From NCBI GenBank assembly GCA_004154925.1, contig QJNS01000241.1:1855-65854 (forward strand): 64,000 nt of DNA, given 5' to 3'. This DNA comes from Monosporascus cannonballus. Its lineage: Eukaryota > Ascomycota > Sordariomycetes > Xylariales. The notes beneath the pieces are model-generated. The model did not search any database and had not been told where the DNA came from. It worked only from the letters and a program-made list of their open reading frames with translations. The translations under genes were made by a program, and so were the position numbers. Positions 37,408 through 51,100 of the stretch are shown in pieces (positions within the stretch are counted from its first letter, which is position 1; the number at the start of each line of letters is the position of its first letter).

Positions 37408-39804
37408 GTAACAACTTGCATCCAGTGGCGCGGAGAGAAAAGTGCTCTGCTTGTTATATTATGTGACAGAATTTTCCATTGGTCACTGGCACGGGAACTT
37501 ATCATATTTTGCTAGTAGAAGTCCCTATACATAGCTTTGTTGTTGACATTATGAGTCTCGCATATCGTACCGTAGTCACAAGGGGATGTTACATCACTGC
37601 TTGACTAGGTGTCTAGGAGTTGAGGTATGTGATGAGCGACAACCGAGGACGGAAATAATAAACTCTATGTTTAAGACCTCAAGCATTGTCACAAAGTTAG
37701 TCAAGGAGGTAAAGCTGCGGACAAAGTACGTTCCTAAGCAAGCAAGGAAAAGGTCATATAATCACGAACTATATTGTCAAGCACATAAGGCCGAAGGATT
37801 ATGAACAGCTGGTTTCTAAAACGGTTACGTGGTCGTGGATGAGCATGATGCTAATTGTAGCCTAGCCCAGGGGCGTTCTATAACCTCGAGCGGCTGCCGC
37901 GTCTTCTGAGTTTTCCACAATGTTGCTATGCAGACTTATATTTACAATCCAGTCGTCCAACCTACTTGTAAAACGCGCCAGTGGATAGAAGGTAGTGGTT
38001 GCGGCTGCGTTGTGTGCTTTCAAGTTAAAATCTGGACGTTAAAACTATGGACCTCCAGTGCTGGTTGTCCTAGTCTCTTTCGTTTCACTTAGGGTTTTCG
38101 AACCTTTATTGCTGCTCTATGTCGCCCCTCTCATCTTTCACCTCCTTGGCCTTGTTTTGTTTTTAAATGCGGCCTTTCAGCGGACTTATGAGTCGCACTT
38201 ATAGGATTGAGCTGCCTGCATTGCCCGATTAATAAGAGATCTGCTAAATTTTTCAAAGCAGGGGATAGGGGGATACGGCGATAGGGGGCTGTCGGGTCGA
38301 GTGGTTGACCATATAGAACGTGTATAGCACAGAGTGAAAGGCAGAAGGACTTCGCTGTCAGGTAGGGGTATATAACCATAGCTATATTGACACCTGAACA
38401 TCTTGATGTAGGTTCAGTATGTGGGAGGCGAGGCCCTCTTGTATATACCAGCATTTTGAAAGCCTATCTCTATATGTGGACAACACATCTGTTCACGAAG
38501 AAACGTGCCGTTGACGTCGGCCAGGGGCAAGTAGACGACATCTGTTTGAAATCGAAGGAAATGTGGGAGAAATAGGCAGCAGCCAGATCGCAGCCTAACC
38601 CCTACAAACTATTGAAACGGCTACTCCATCAGCCGATCCTGATGCCGAAGGTCCCCAGCGAAACCCCGAATCGCCGGAGCAGAGACCAAAGAGGACATGG
38701 CCTCATGCGACCATACGGTGACAGACAGAGCGTCGATGCTTCCCGAAAATAAAATCCACTAAAACCAAATATGGCAAGACTTGCCATCATGCGGGCGTGC
38801 TGAAGCGGCGCAAATATGTGGACATCTGAGGAGTCTAGCAGCCAAGACCAGTCGGACATATCGGTCATGCGTTTTGCGGAGTTTGGCGGCTGAATAATGC
38901 ATACGGCTGAGCAGGAGATTCTGAGATTGAAGTCTGGCAACAGGAAGTATCATCGAGAGAGGGGCTGCCATCTGTTTCCTTGTGGATACTCTCTGGCTCA
39001 GAAGCTGTCAATTCGATAGTCGTCTGCAGAAGCCGTCCAGCAAGAAAGCTAGCCGTTTTTGGTTGGTGTCTAAGCTCGATTGGTTTACAGTACGCATTCC
39101 ACCAACCCGGTCCGTCCAGCTCCTGCAGAAACCCGTCTGCATAGATAACTTGTCAATACAACTGGGCACGAATAGACAGTAATACCGGCTTCTATGCTTC
39201 GAACCGGTTCCACGACAATGTAGGCGAAGGACGGATGTGATTGGGCCTGTATACCTGAAGGATTGTTGAATGTAACCCCTATAATCATGATGGCGGATAG
39301 CACTTTGGGCTATTCGAAGGCGTGCCATTCATGCCTCCCGTCTGATTCGAGGTGAACAGCATCGGAAGACTCAGGGGCTGCCACCTGAATATTCGATTGA
39401 GCATCACTTCCCCATTCGAGAGGCAGGCCATTTAATGATGGCGATACGCACAATCAATGACCGGAGTTAAGGTTTGGGTTGTCTGGAGCTGGTTGGGTCG
39501 TTCTGGACATAGGCGGAGGCGTTCTGATGGTGGCAGTATGTCGTTCCGAGTCTCTCTCCGGTCTGCTGGGTTGCCGGCATCGTCCAGGGGCTGGCTTCGG
39601 ATTTCATTGCATTACTACGAGTTTTGAGCTGCTGGTCGTCGCGTTGCATGCGATGCTTGCCTGACCGACTACGGAAACATGGCCATCCAGAATGTAAAAA
39701 CCCCTCATATAACAGCATGGCCTGGTAAAATATCATTGCATCGAAGGCCTGATGACGGTCTCAATGAAGCGATGAGCCACCAGAGCTCTGTAGGGATGGA
39801 TGAC
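37408..39804. other. Intergenic region without supported gene
   Basis: 2.4 kb with many short frames on both strands, none with clear domain or splice logic. A minus-strand stretch near 38780-38850 reads SDWSWLLDSSDVHIFAPL, faintly like a copia protease, but no neighbouring retroelement domains support it. Confidence 0.35.
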
Positions 39805-40379
39805 TCAATCTTTATCCGCGGCAATGGCCCGCTCGTAGGCTGAAATATCCAGATCTTCGGCTGTCCAAATCAATAGGGCCTGTATACAGACAGTCCCAGG
39901 ACAGCGTGCCTTATCAGATTTAGCCGGTTTGTTCTCAACAGACATGACATATCCAATAACATGCACCCAACTACCAGTATCTGTTTGATTGGTCTTGAGT
40001 GATTGGAGAAGGAGCCTGACATCTACCGCAGCTCTCACTGCATTTCCCTTGGGAAAGGCATGCTCTAACGTGAGAGTTGCGGATGGGATGGTGTATGACA
40101 CTACACTTCGCTATATTAGTCTATACGTCAATGAAGTGGTCGAGAGGGGGGTAATCTATAACGGTCACACCGAGAGCGCCACAGAGTGAGCAGAATCCTA
40201 TTCAGTCCAAGACTAACTGTATGCCAATTTGAAGTGATAAGGGGATATTCGATAGACTGAGAATTAAGAACGGTATTGGGGGCACCCTACCATCCAAGAA
40301 ATCTGACCTTATCCCCTATCTCCTTTGTGGGGAGATCTGAAAGAAGGCACTTCACAGAAGGGAGAGGTCCACTTGACAT
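39805..40379 (-). CDS. ten1: CST telomere-capping complex subunit Ten1 (two exons)
   Basis: Exons 40379-40291 and 40105-39805 join to 129 residues. The intron 40290-40106 has donor GTAGGG, a GACTAAT branch site and acceptor GAAG. The joined protein starts MSSGPLPSVKCLLSDLPTKE and continues through KVRFLGCVVSYTI, ATLTLEHAFP, VDVRLLLQSL, GSWVHVIGYVMS, IQALLIWTAEDLDISAYERA. This is the OB-fold pattern of filamentous-fungal Ten1, the small partner of Stn1 that binds single-stranded telomeric DNA and supports lagging-strand fill-in. The length fits the family. The splice is supported because it creates the FLGCV junction typical of the family. The gene is divergent from snf7, 0.77 kb away. The symbol comes from motif recognition only. 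Confidence 0.85.
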
Positions 40380-41151
40380 TGTCGGAACGCGGTATAAACT
40401 AGTCGCATCTTTGGAAAGCGGCCCGTTGCTAGTTATAAATCATTGATGCTTGATCATTGAAACGGGAAGCAGTCCTACTCGGCGCGTAAGCACCCCCTTG
40501 ATGACAATAAGTGAATTCGTCAATAAGCGTGCATCTAGGAGATGTTCATTGTCGTAATTCGTTGACAGGTGACCGACATAAACCTGTTGAATATGTGACT
40601 GCGGGTTCTTGTTGTGCCGACTGTGTGGCTGAACCAGCCTTTCCCCTTCAGTGCTAGAAAAGGCGACCCCCGACCGCTTTGTGGCTGGTTCAGTTAAGCC
40701 CCACCGCCTCACATGGATACAGTAGGCACAATACGCTGCTTAAGCTTGGCCCTGTGACCTCCGGAGCCTGTTGCATCATATCACTTCCTCCGTTTCCAGT
40801 TCAACCATCAACTCTCTTCCTAGGTTCTCATATTGCGACCCCCGATATCATCTGCCGAATCACGAATCTGACACTATATAATCGACGGCATTTGCTCATT
40901 TCTCCAAACCAGCTAGGCGAGCATCTCGGTCGAGGCATCCAGGACATTCCATCTCGACCTACACAACTGTGATTGTGTCTAACATAGTCTACCCCACCAT
41001 CGCCGGACTTTCATCTCCGTCCTATCTGCAATCTTGACTCTGTCGACAGACCTCAGCGGCCGCATCCCCATACTCTCTTCAGTTCGGCATTCTCGGTCCC
41101 TCGGTATTTAGCTTCACGCCTTTCGAGTACCGCATTACTGTTGTCATCACC

Positions 41152-42005
41152 ATGTCGGGCATCTGGGGCTGGTTTGGCGGTGGCGGCGCCCAGAAGAAGA
41201 AGGATAGTCCAAAGAATGCGATTCTGGGCCTGAGAGCGCAGCTAGACATGCTGCAGAAGCGCGAGAGACACCTGATGACACAGATGGAGGAGCAGGATGC
41301 TATCGCACGGAAGAACGTCAACACAAATAAGAACGGTAAATATCTCGTTGCTATACCACTGGCATGATGGGCCGGAAACTGATAACGTGATTCTAATAGC
41401 CGCTAAGGCTGCGCTGCGGCGGAAGAAAGCGCATGAACACAGCCTCGAACAGACAGTAGCACAGATTGGCACCCTGGAACAGCAGATCAACGCTATCGAG
41501 TCCGCCAACATCAACCGGGAAACCCTAGCGGTGATGGAGAGAGCCGGAGAAGCCATGAAACATATACACGGCAAGCTTACGCCAGAGAAGGTCGACGAGA
41601 CTATGTACGCAATTCCGTCCCGTCTTTCTAATCTCCGCGGATGACTGACGGATACCAAACAGGAGCAAACTGCAAGAGCACAACCAACTGAGCGAAGAGA
41701 TCTCCAACGCCATCACAAGCACCAGCCTAGGAGAGCCAGTGGACGAGATAGACCTAGAGGAGGAGCTCGAAGCGATGCAACAAGAGCAGCTCGACGAGCA
41801 GATGCTCAAGTCGGGGACCGTGCCAGTGTCGGATGCCATCAACCGAATGCCGGCCGCCGCAAATGGAGAAAGTAAGTGCCCTTCAAATGTAGGAGATTGG
41901 ACTAGCCAGCTAATGATCCCATCAGTCAAGGGCAAACCGCAACAGGTCGAGGAAGACGACGAAGAAGCCGAACTCAGGAAGCTGCAAGCGGAAATGGCTA
42001 TGTGA
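41152..42005 (+). CDS. snf7: ESCRT-III core subunit Snf7/Vps32 (four exons)
   Basis: Exons 41152-41335, 41400-41604, 41663-41871 and 41926-42005 give 225 residues. The introns are 64, 58 and 54 bp (donors GTAAAT, GTACGC and GTAAGT; acceptors ATAG, ACAG and TCAG) and all phases close. The protein has the basic helix 1 (PKNAILGLRAQLDMLQKRER), QDAIARKN, ALRRKKAHEHSLEQT, a charged middle, and the acidic C-terminus QVEEDDEEAELRKLQAEMAM that forms the Bro1/Vps4-interacting tail. Snf7 polymerises on endosomes to make multivesicular bodies and acts in pH signalling with PalA/Rim20. Length and motifs are normal for the family. Confidence 0.95.
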
Positions 42006-42980
42006 GATCTGGCCACGGTCGCGTCCGTTTATTTTTCTCACTCCATGACATCGTATGCTGGGAAGGCTCAAGGCGCTATCTACGAGGGTGGTATGCACTG
42101 AATGACAGAGGTTTGCCGGCCATAACATATTGGACCGCCTGGGAATTATGCTTAGCTTGCGGCGTTGGCGTTGTAAGATCAGGGGGTCCGAGTTTGTACA
42201 CATTTAATTCCCACTTCATTTGAGGTACTAAGACCAGCCAGTCTCGTGACCCGCGGAACAAATCACCTGGCATCAACTGCGGACTTATATATTCCTTTAT
42301 AGACTTGGTGATAGTTGAATACGGCCCATCCAGGACTTGGGCCATGAGTTGGCCCTAGCCGCAACGGTGTTTCTGTCATGTTCCTCACATATACGTATAA
42401 GACTAGAGGTTGGCATAGGTATGAGGAGGCCAAGCAAATGAATCGCACGGTCAAGTTGATGTCCTATTACGTTCTTTCAAGCGAATTGGATCTGAATTGG
42501 TAGGTATTGATGTAGACAGATCTCAATCCCGTACAGTGCCTCACATGCGCCCCCCTGGACCATTGAGCTCCTCGAGTCTCCTGCGCATGGCATTCGGTAT
42601 CCATCGCGTATAATCTTATCCAGAACATAATTGTTCTCGTAATTAGGGCATATACTATTCCCAGGACGGCTAGAATGGCAGTCCTGACACCGTGGTCCCA
42701 ATTTGAGGAGCCAGAGATATGTAGGTAAGAAGACAAAGGAAGGCTTTCCTGATACTGCAGGGTGACGTTAGGATAGACTAATGGCATGGACCTTCATACC
42801 ATGCGCGGCAGTCTGACTGAGAAGCTGGCTCCCATACGGGCAATTCTCCTGTCTGGGGTTATTCCCCCTTCCTCCTGTCCTTTCTGCACACATCGTCCAT
42901 GGCAATGATTCTCTCACTCTGATCATTGTCAAGACACGAAAAAAATATGAGAACTAAAGACGGATAGTTCGTCTCTGATA
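42006..42980. other. Intergenic region without firm gene
   Basis: No domain is recognised. A minus-strand frame at 42467-42787 has one hydrophobic segment (AILAVLGIVYALITRTIMFWI) followed by polar sequence, so a small membrane protein is possible, but start context and conservation cannot be judged. Confidence 0.35.
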
Positions 42981-43655
42981 CTTGGTCTACCCAACGAGCT
43001 TCATGACAAGATCGCCGGTTACACTCGACTTCCCCGATGGCTTCAACCTGAGAAGCATTTGCCGACACTTCTACCATGAACTCCCGCCTCTAACCCTAGG
43101 CCGCCTCTTCGAAGCCGAGCAGACCAATGCGGCTCACTACCGTAATCTATACGCCTGCAGCATGTGCATGAGACTCTGGCCGGTACACAAGTTCGTAGGC
43201 CGCTCGCGGAAGCCAAAGAAGGGCAGACGGGGCGGAGAAGCGCGGAAGCGGCTCCGTCTCGAGTACGGTCTCAATTCTCCCAACGGCGAACCCACGCCAT
43301 GGGCACCGGTGCTCTCCGCCTGTTCTCGTACATGGAGTCGCCCATGGCAGATGTGCCCGATGGATCGGTTCGTTGCCGTAATAATCGGCTCGCGCCCGGT
43401 GGCGAGCGGACGGCGCTATTAGGTTTCTTCTAAGAAAAATGTAAACATCGCGCTGACGAAAAGGAGCGAGAGCGCCGGATGCAGACTTGTATCGCGGACA
43501 AGATAGAAGCGAGGCGGCGGCGCCGGGCCACCCGAGCCGAAAGGAGGGAGATTTACCGCTCGGAGAATTCTCTCAGTGACTACGGCTCGGACTTGGATGG
43601 CCCGGCTTACCAGCGAAAAATTCCACTTGCAGCAGATATATTTTCTCTGAAGTAG
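42981..43655 (+). pseudogene. F-box protein gene, frameshifted
   Basis: The F-box start LGLPNELHDKIAGY is read in one frame from 42981. After GGTTACACTC the continuation DFPDGFNLRSICRHFYHELP, LFEAEQTNAAHYRNLYACSM, then KFVGRSRKPKKGRRG lies one frame over, as if a single base had been added near 43020-43030. A further shift comes after about 43290. The last part (43437-43655) reads DEKERERRMQTCIADKIEAR and on to FSLK, stop. Fungal F-box proteins of this layout (F-box, then CxxC-containing conserved box, then basic tail) are common SCF adaptors. Two breaks argue for a pseudogene; sequencing error is the alternative. Confidence 0.6.
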
Positions 43656-45173
43656 CAATCTCATGCCTCAGCGTTAGAGTCCGGCTCTTCCATATTTAGC
43701 ATTTAAACCAGATCAACTATGACTATAAGGCTATCATCCTGTCAGGAACCAAGTTATTTAACGGCGTATAATCGATTCGCTGAAAGGATTCCAGCGACAA
43801 ACCATTGACACGTCTCTATGGGATGCTCGGGGCACACACGCCCATTATTTTAGCCAGCCCTATTATGTAGAGATAAAAGTGCTAGCACGTAATAGGTTAG
43901 ACCCGCCTTTTTGGTTAAATGTTGCCAAATAGTATAGTGCAAATGCCGGTCAATTAGCGCTATATATGCATATCACGCATAATTACATAATACTTAACAC
44001 TAAAAGTGTTTGCTACACGCTATTAGTAAGCGCCTCGCAATATGGGTCCAAAATATACCGCGTCGTCCGGTGGCCCCACTTAGCGACTGTGCGCGGCGGG
44101 TTGCCGGATGCATCGATCGGCCTAAAGTGAAGCCAACAGAGACGACCACGTTGCAGACTATACAGGCGTACGCATACATCTTGCATGGCTCCCGTCGCAG
44201 GTAAGTGGATTTATCCATACCAGTCAGTCCAGGAACCCAACCCAGTCATTCGGCTGTTGAAGTTTTCCCTGGGAGCATTGAGCCGAACCAGATAATGGAT
44301 GTCTTCCCGGCTGGAGAGCGGCTTGGGGCCCAATCGCTGCGTATGGCCGGTCGCCTTACGTATACTGTTTGCTGGTGGGCTTTTATACCGGAAAGCTGTG
44401 TTGATGCATCGACCCAGTGGTTGAGCCAGTGCCTGCATGCTCAGGCGGCGTCTTCCCTTTCATGACACCTAATGCATGGTGCCATGCAGATGCCCCCGTT
44501 CCGTCTCTCCGGCATTCTTGAGACATTGGGCCGCCACGAGCTACGCAATACCTTATTTGCTGCCGTGTTTGCTATCCTCCATCTCTGTTCAATGGGGCCC
44601 TCGAGTTCCAACAGCAGCCGCATGGTTAGCCCCGACCCAATTGCGACGTGGCGTTCCCATTGGCGAATGCTATCTAGTGGGCCAATGGCTCGCGAGCAGG
44701 ATATTGAGCACAAGAACTTCTGTGCCTCCTACGAGAAACCTTCTCGTTATCGAAACTTCATTTGAGGGATCACTTAGAGAACTGCGATGCGTGGGGTGGC
44801 ACTGGTGGCCTTACGTCACACACGGAGAGCCGAGCTCGCATTGGGGATGCCTTTCTACACCTTTATACACATTGTGTCCCGGGGAGTTGTGCTCTCCGCT
44901 ATCATCTCCTGCCATCTAAATACCTCACAATAAGCAGAGCATACATTCGCCTGTCATACATCCGGATGTGCTGTCGTTGTCTCACAAGTGCCAATCCGAT
45001 ACCTACAGCAGACTCTCAGAATCCGAGGTCCAATGGTTGCGTGTAACTGCTGCAACTGCCCGCAATTGAAGTCGTAATTATGCATCGGACAACCTGGAAA
45101 TAATAAGAATAAGTTCTCGAGTCAGTCTTCAGACCTCTGACCCCTAGGTTGATTAGCGGACAAAGGAGGAGCC
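43656..45173. other. Intergenic region without supported gene
   Basis: Parts (about 43840-44030) are AT-rich with TpA-rich RIP-like runs, others GC-rich. Short frames are present, with no recognised domain. The last few hundred bases probably include the promoter of the giant gene. Confidence 0.35.
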
Positions 45174-48100
45174 ATGAATGACAACTATGGAATAATATAT
45201 TCTCCGATAAGGATGGACCCATTGGCGAATGTTCAGTATGCAACCTACTCCGAAATACAGTACCTTGAGATCGTAAACTCAGATGATGAGGATGAGCAGA
45301 AGGGTTAGTTCTTCTCACACTAATTTGCGTGCCGTATCTGACATAACGCTCAGGCGAAGCGAACGAAAGCGGCGCGGATGATGTAGACGAAGGCTCATCC
45401 GGCCCCGCAGGTCCCTTATCACCAGGGGCTGCAGAGGAAGCGTCGCAACCGCCGGAAGAAGCAGCAGAGGAAGCTTCACCGCCGAAGTCACCCAAGGCCA
45501 AGGTAAAACAAGCCAAGGTCAAACCACCAGTACCCCCAAAACCTGCATTCAAAAAAGTAGCTCCAGAGGAGGACTCGGAAGTTAAGTCGAAGAAGGGAAA
45601 GGACCCCAGGAGGAAGGAGAAGCAGAAACAGGACAAAGCGGCGGAAAAGGTCAAGAGCCCCGCCCCCAAGAAGTCCGGACATAAGTCCACCCCGCCTCCG
45701 CCTCCGCCTCCTGCCCCTGTCCCTGAAGAGCCCGCCGCGACAGAAGCCCCTTCACAGCCTGCTGCCGATGATACACCCACCGAAGGGGCCCAACCAGCGC
45801 CAGAATCTGCTGAACCCCCCGCGCCGCACGTGGACGCTGCCGACATGAAAGATGAAGCGAAGCAACCCCCTGCCGAGTCGGCTCCCGCCGAATCTGAGGC
45901 CAAGAAGGACGATGCAGAAGAAGTAAGACCAGACGCTCCGCCCGCGGACGAGACGCTAGCTCCGGTCGCACCGACCGCAGAGGTGAAGGAGGAGGGTGCC
46001 GCCGCCGTGGATTCTCCGAGCGACTCTGCTGTAGAGGCGCCGGCTGATCCCGAACCGACAGAAGCTGTTGCGACGGTAGAGGCCGAAGAAGCTCCCAAGG
46101 TCGTCGAAGCGAAACTTGGAGATGCGGGTACCGAGGAGGGCAGTCCAGCCGCCAAAGAAGAGCCGCCGGAGCCGGAGCCGGAGCCGGAGGCTGCAAAAGA
46201 CGACGACAAGCGGGAACTGGTGAATCCCGAGCCGCCGACAGAAGCTGCTGCGGTGGTAGATGCTGAAGCTCCCAAGGCCGATAAAGCCAAGCCTGAAGGC
46301 GTGGGTGCCGAGGAGAGTAGTCTAGCCGTCCAGGATGGGCCGTCAAAGCCAGAGACAGAGCCGGAGACTGCGAAAGAGGTCGACAAATTGGCACCGACTG
46401 ATCCAGAGCCGATAGAAGCCGCCGCGGCGATAGAAGCTGAAGCTCCTAGGGGTGATGAAACAGTCGAGGCCGATGAAGCTCCCACAGCTGACGAAACTCC
46501 CAACGGTGGCCAAGACAAACCTGAAGATGTGGGCATCGAGGAGGCCAGTCCGGTCGCCAACGAAGAGCCGCCAGCGCCGGCGCCCGAGTCGGAGATGGAG
46601 GCTGCTAGAAAGGACGACAAGGCAGCGGCTGCAGATTCCGAGCCGATAGAAGCTGCTGCGGCAGTAGAAACCGAGGCCCCCAAGGCTGATGAAGCTCACA
46701 AGGTCGACCAAGCCAATTCTGAAGGTGCAGACGCCGAGGAGAACAGCCCAGCAGCCCAGGGGGAGCCGCCAGACCAAGCGACCGCCGAGGACGATCCCGC
46801 AGAGACTGAAGCAGCCGCAGAAATGCCTAAGATGGCCGAAGGCGCTGAAGAGACTGAAAAAGCCAAGCACGTTGAAGTACCCAAGGAAACTGAAGAAGTT
46901 AACGATGCTGAAGAATCCAAGGATCCTACCGCTGGCCCTGCTCGTAAGAGTTGTCCTAGTGCCACTGAGAAGCAGGAATCCGAGAAGACTGAAGAGCAGG
47001 CGGGGCCTTCTGAAGAGCCTGAGCCACCCGTAACGGAGGAGAAACCGGCAGAGGTAGCAAAAGCGGGACCGGTAGCAGCAGCAGAAGAAACGCCAGGAGT
47101 ACCACCAGAAGAGACATCAGCAGTCGTTCCTGGAGAGGTACCAGCAGCATCATCAGAAGTGACGCAAGTAACGGCACTAGCAGAAACGCCGGTAGCAGCG
47201 CCAGAAGACACACCGGCGGCCGCTCCAGAACAAGCATTGGCGGCACCATCAGGAGAGATACCGGCAGCACCGCCAGAAAATACACCCGCAGAACCTCCGC
47301 AAGGGGATTCAGTCGCGGCACCAGAGGAACCGGATGATAATCCCAAAGAGCCAGAGTCAGCAGCTGCCAAGTCAGAAGCTGAGGGGAATGGCGATGAGTC
47401 CGAGAAGACGGACGAGACAGCGGAATCGCCTGCGGCTAAAGAAGATGAACCCGCACGGCCGGAACAGGCCCCTGCGTCGGAAACTGCACCGCAATCCTCT
47501 GCTGGTGAAGAATCGTCGGCATCACCAGCTGAAGGATCCTCTTCTGAGACTAAAGAAACACCTAGTGACATCCCGACTACCGAGACTTGTGAGGTCACGG
47601 AGACGCCGGAGAGAGCTCCTAAAGCTGAGAGCGCCCCTATGGAAGCCGAAGGGGCATCCAAGGACGCGCCTGGGGATGACTCCAACCCAAAGCCGGACAA
47701 CGGCGCTAAGCAAGACCCCGAGTCCCAACTCGACTCGGATATTGTGGTGAAAGAAACCACCGAGTCCAAGGATGAGCCCGAGCCGGCACCTGCAGCTAAA
47801 GCGACCGAGGAGGACCCCGCCACAGACACAGCTGAAGCCGAAGCGAAACCTGATGATACCCCCGAAGCTGCAGAGTCAACTAAACCTCCGGAGGAGCCTG
47901 GCGACGACAAGGTGAAATCACAGGAGCCCGAAGGTGCAGAGTCCAATGACGAATGTGCGCCAGAATCTACTGAGACCCCTGCTGCAGCCGAGGAGAACAA
48001 TCCACCCCTTGGAGACGCCGACAAGGGCAACCAAACCCCTGCTGGCGAGGCAGCTACGGAACCGGAGCAACCTAACGAAGAGACTAAGCCTGAGTCTCCA

Positions 48101-51100
48101 GAAACTGGCGATAAGCCTGAAGGAAAGTCATCGATCGAGGAGCTTTCAACGGAATCAACTCCAGAAGCGAGTTCTGTGACAGAAACACCAAAAGCCGAAG
48201 CAGATAAGGAAAAGGCCGAGGAAGGTTCTGCAGACTCTGCTCCCAGTGAAGACAAGTCTCCGGATCAACCTTCGGAGGATGTCGCAGGAAAACCAGCGGT
48301 GGGCCCGGCTGAGGAGTCGGCAGCGGATGCGAGCTTTGCGGCCGAAGAACCGAACACCGAGGGCGACGAGGAGGGTTCTAAGGCGGATTCGGCGAAGGTT
48401 GCTTCGAGCGAAGACGAGGCTCCTGCACAACATGTCGCGGAAGCAGGAGCAGAGCCAGCAGAAGAGCCAGCAGCACTAACTGTTGAAGCAAGTTCAGCAA
48501 CAGAGGAATCAAAGGCTGGAGATGGTATCGAAGAGTCACGGCCGGGCGAAGGATCTCCGCCGAATGAGGACAAGCCGACTGAAACGCCTGCCGGCGAGCC
48601 CAGCACCGCGTCTCCTGAAGATAAGGCGGCGGTGGCTGCCGAGAAACCAGCTGAAACAAATAATGCTCCGGAGTCTGAGTTAGCGCCAGAAAAGGAGCAC
48701 GATGGTGGCGAAGCTCCAACGCAAGAGATAACCGGAGATGGGGCCGACGACGTCTCAAAGGAACCAGAACAGCCGGCCGCCTCTGAACCATCAGCCCCTG
48801 AAACTGGTGTAGCCGGCGATGAGGCTAAAGACGGTGAGACGCCCGAAGGCGATGCCGGCGAAGATGAAAAGCAATCCAGTAAGACCGATGACCCTGCATC
48901 AGTCGCTAAGGAGGCAGCAGAGAGCCCAAAGGGCCCTAAAAAGGAGGCCGATGCTGAACCGGCAGTCACGGCAGAGGTGGCTGCTGATGCCAGTGGCAAG
49001 GTCGATGATACTGCTGCTGCGGACGACGCAGCCAACACGGAAGCCACCACCGGAGCTGCCGACAGTGCACCGGCGGAGAATACTACTTCTCCACCTCAGA
49101 GTACGCCAGCCCCTAATGCAGCCGAAGAAGCCAAGCCTGCTGAGCAATCAGAAGAATCTGCAGCAGCTAAGACAGCCGACGAAGCCAGCGAAGAGCAAAT
49201 AGACAAAGCTCTAGACACCAAGGAAGAAGTTGCTGAAGCAGCAGAGACTCCACACGCCAGCGAACCTCCAAAGGATGCAGAACCGACAGAGCCCCAGTCT
49301 AATGCGAATGATACAAATGAGGTAGTCGCGCCCGTGGAGAGCGAGGCCCAAGATCCTGGAAAACCTGTAGAGGATGCAGAATCGGCGGACATGCGGGAAG
49401 CTAGTGTGAGCAATACAAAGGGCGATACAGAGGAGGCCGGGGCACCCGTGGAAAGCAAGACCCAAGAGGCTGGTGAGCCTGAGAGCGAAGCACCTGCTCC
49501 CCAGGACGACCCGGAAGGAGACAAAGCGTCCCAGGACGGAGAAAAGCCTGCTGCCGCAGACGCTTCCGCTGAGAATGAAGATACCAGTGAAAGCGCTTCG
49601 AAGGAACAAGAACCCCAAGAAGGTTGTGCAACTGCAGAAGAACTAGTGACATCAGCCGATGAGGCACCAGCGCCTGCGGAAAAGGATGAAGCTGTTGATG
49701 CTAGCGTTGCTCCGGAGGCGACAGTGGATGAGGCAAGCGTCCCTGCTGCTGATGATGCTCATACTCCTGCGGATAGTGACGGTAAGGACAAGGACGCAGA
49801 TACGATAGCTACAGCTACAGACCCTGCTCCCGCTGGAGATACTGTCGCAACCGAGGCCCCTAAGCCTGAAACTTCATCGGAAGAGACAAAGGCTACAGAA
49901 GAGACTGCGCTATCTCAGGAACCAGCTGAAGAAAAGCCGACTGAGACGCCAGTTGAAGAGATGCCAGTCGAGATGCCAGCTGAAGAGAACCCGACTCAGG
50001 AGAAACCAGCTGAGACACCTGCTGCTATGTCAATTGAGGGAAAATCAGATGAAGAGAAATCACCTGAAGGGCAGCCAACTCAGGCAAAGCCGGCTGAGAA
50101 GCTAGCTGGCATACCCGCTGGACTACCAGCTGAAGAGAAAGGAGCGAAAGAAAGGTCAGCTGAGGACAAACCAGCAGCTGAAACGCGGTGTGAAAAGCCC
50201 GTAGATGAGACAGCTGCTGAGGTCCCGACACCTAGTGCGTCTCCTGTCGAGACTCAGACTGAAGAAGCCGAGACCGCGACTTTGGCGGAGACTACTAAAG
50301 AGAAACCTGTGGCGGCTGAAACCACAGATACTGTCCCCCCGGAGACCAGTAACGACTCCGAGGCAGAAGAGGTTTCAGAAGAGAAGCCTGAGGAGACGAA
50401 AGATGGAGGTGTCGAGGACCCTCCCGTTCCGGCCGAAACAAAGGAGGATGAGGGCAAAGACGCCTCACCCGAGACCGTAGAAGTGACCGCGAAGCCACCA
50501 TCGGGATCTGGCGACTCCGCCGAAAGCGCTCCTGTAACTGACAGTAAGGGTCAACCTGTTACCGAGCAGTCTGCCGAACAGTCTGCCGAACAGTCTGCCG
50601 AACAGTCTGCCGAACAGCCCCCCGAAACAGGCGAGAGTGGAGGTGAGGCGGAGGTACCAGCTTCTGAGCCTACTACTACGATCGAGGAAATACCGTCGGC
50701 TGCGGAACTGGAAGGTGAAGCAAAGCCTCAAGATGAGTCCCGCCCTGCAGGATTGGCGGAAGAGAAGGTAGAGCCTGAGGCCCCTGCAGAAGAGGCCAAT
50801 GAAGACACCCCTGCACCCGCGGAAGGTTCAGCTGAAGGCGCCGAGAGCCAGACTCGTCCGGAGGAAGCAGCAGAGGAACCTCAGGAGCCAGAAGGTGAGA
50901 CTGAAACGCAGCCTGCCACAGGGGAAGGCAACGCAGTGGCCGCCAAGGCTGTCGTGGATGCAGAAGAGAGAAAGCCCGACAAGCTAGAAGAGGACGTATC
51001 GGAAGCTACAGAGAACTCGGTTGAAGCCGTCGAAAGCCAGTCGACCGAAGAGTCTAAGGAGGAAGAAGCTACGCCGGTGCCCGCCGAGGCGCTAGAAGCG